Part shown: one piece after another, positions 63,578 through 64,000 of the stretch | Numbering within the stretch: position 1 is the stretch's first letter | Layout of the letters: the number at the start of each line of letters is the position of its first letter | DNA from: Bacillus swezeyi | GTDB lineage: Bacteria; Bacillota; Bacilli; Bacillales; Bacillaceae | Length of the DNA: 64,000 nucleotides | Assembly: GCF_001969815.1 (NCBI RefSeq) | Contig: NZ_MRBK01000002.1 | Coordinates: 1-64,000, forward strand | Reading direction: 5' to 3' | Notes under the pieces: model-generated | The model's input: the letters and a program-made list of their open reading frames with translations, nothing else | Told to the model about the DNA's origin: nothing | Database searches by the model: none | Translations under genes and position numbers: made by a program

Positions 63578-64000
63578 TTATGTAGAGAACAGCGTCCCAT
63601 CAACGGCTTTTATATATCGTTCGGCAGACTGCTGAACACGTTCTCCGGCGCTTTTTTTCACTGCCCGGTGAAAAGCATTGTACAGCCTGTTAAACGGGAT
63701 GTCCTTCACTTGATCAGCCATTTGCTTCACTTTGCGGGCCGGCAGCGGTATCAGGTTGGGGTAGCTGTACATAAAGCTGACCCACTCCTGATCTTGCACG
63801 ACTTGGATGATATCCCCCGTGAGCAGGATTCCGTTCCCGCCATCTCCGTTTTTCCAATGACACACGGCTCCGCCTTTAAAATGACCGCCCAGCCGATGCA
63901 AAGTAAGCCTCTCAGATAGTTCAAGAGATTCACCGGACCAAAACACGATTCGCTCACTCGGCCTTTGCACCCATTCCTTATCATCCTCATGAATATAGAT
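63578..64000 (-). CDS. yobT: Metallo-beta-lactamase-fold hydrolase (YobT-like), 5' part outside window
   Basis: The frame is open to the window edge, so only the C-terminal 140 or so residues are visible (starting IYIHEDDKEWVQRPSERIVF). They show the late motifs of the metallo-beta-lactamase fold: LHRLGGHFKGGAVCHW with a metal-binding His and GILLTGDIIQ with the bridging Asp, followed by a helical tail. A GTG at 63970 is internal and not the real start. Neighbourhood with czrA, yobV and yobU suggests the YobT orthologue. The substrate is unknown. Confidence 0.7.
   Translation of the reverse strand: MYIHEDDKEWVQRPSERIVFWSGESLELSERLTLHRLGGHFKGGAVCHWKNGDGGNGILLTGDIIQVVQDQEWVSFMYSYPNLIPLPARKVKQMADQVKDIPFNRLYNAFHRAVKKSAGERVQQSAERYIKAVDGTLFST

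Overview
The window looks like a chromosomal segment of a Bacillus of the subtilis/licheniformis group, most likely B. licheniformis or a close relative. This rests on clear relatives of B. subtilis yitDEFG, ykoST, gltAB-gltC, yoaE, aprX, csaA, yndGHJ, yobTUV and czrA, on strong Bacillus-type ribosome binding sites, and on two spore-germinant receptor loci, one being a ynd operon with three B-subunit genes. I see no rRNA, tRNA, CRISPR array, prophage or insertion sequence. The assignment is from reading alone.

Layout. 0.3-4.3 kb: yitD (phosphosulfolactate synthase) facing yitE-yitF-yitG. 4.4-7.5 kb: glycosyltransferase pair ykoT/ykoS and a CotT-like coat protein gene. 7.8-14.9 kb: glutamate synthase gltA-gltB with the divergent regulator gltC and its operator boxes. 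15.1-20.5 kb: an exported enzyme group (PhoX-like Tat protein, di-heme cytochrome c, alkaline-phosphatase-superfamily protein). 20.6-24.7 kb: a MarR regulator translationally coupled to a heterodimeric ABC exporter. 24.7-29.3 kb: a frameshifted phoD-like gene, a cytochrome P450, an SDR and a decayed ORF. 29.4-35.7 kb: two DHA2 drug exporters (one divergent from a MarR gene across a perfect palindrome) flanking a molybdopterin oxidoreductase.

35.7-49.7 kb is the sporulation core. A ynd-type receptor operon (A, B, B, C, B order) is preceded by an unannotated 41-codon membrane micro-ORF. An antibiotic-resistance ABC-F gene with an RNA attenuator follows. Then comes a gerK-like locus (A, D, C) with a divergent B gene and a second, badly mutated B gene. 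49.7-54.9 kb: chemoreceptor, csaA, aprX, a membrane protein and a TetR regulator. 55-64 kb: MarR, HD hydrolase, DinB, yndG-yndH-yndJ, a predicted small RNA, a yobU/zinc-ribbon/yobV group, a CcdC-like membrane protein with an apparent AUU start, czrA, and the 3' part of a yobT-like hydrolase cut by the window edge.

The most interesting items are the micro-ORF coupled to the germinant receptor A gene, the mutually exclusive hairpins ahead of the ABC-F gene, the free-standing small-RNA unit near 60.2-60.3 kb, and the series of decaying genes (phoD-like, second gerB, the start-less ORF at 28.8 kb, a gene tail at 31.2 kb).
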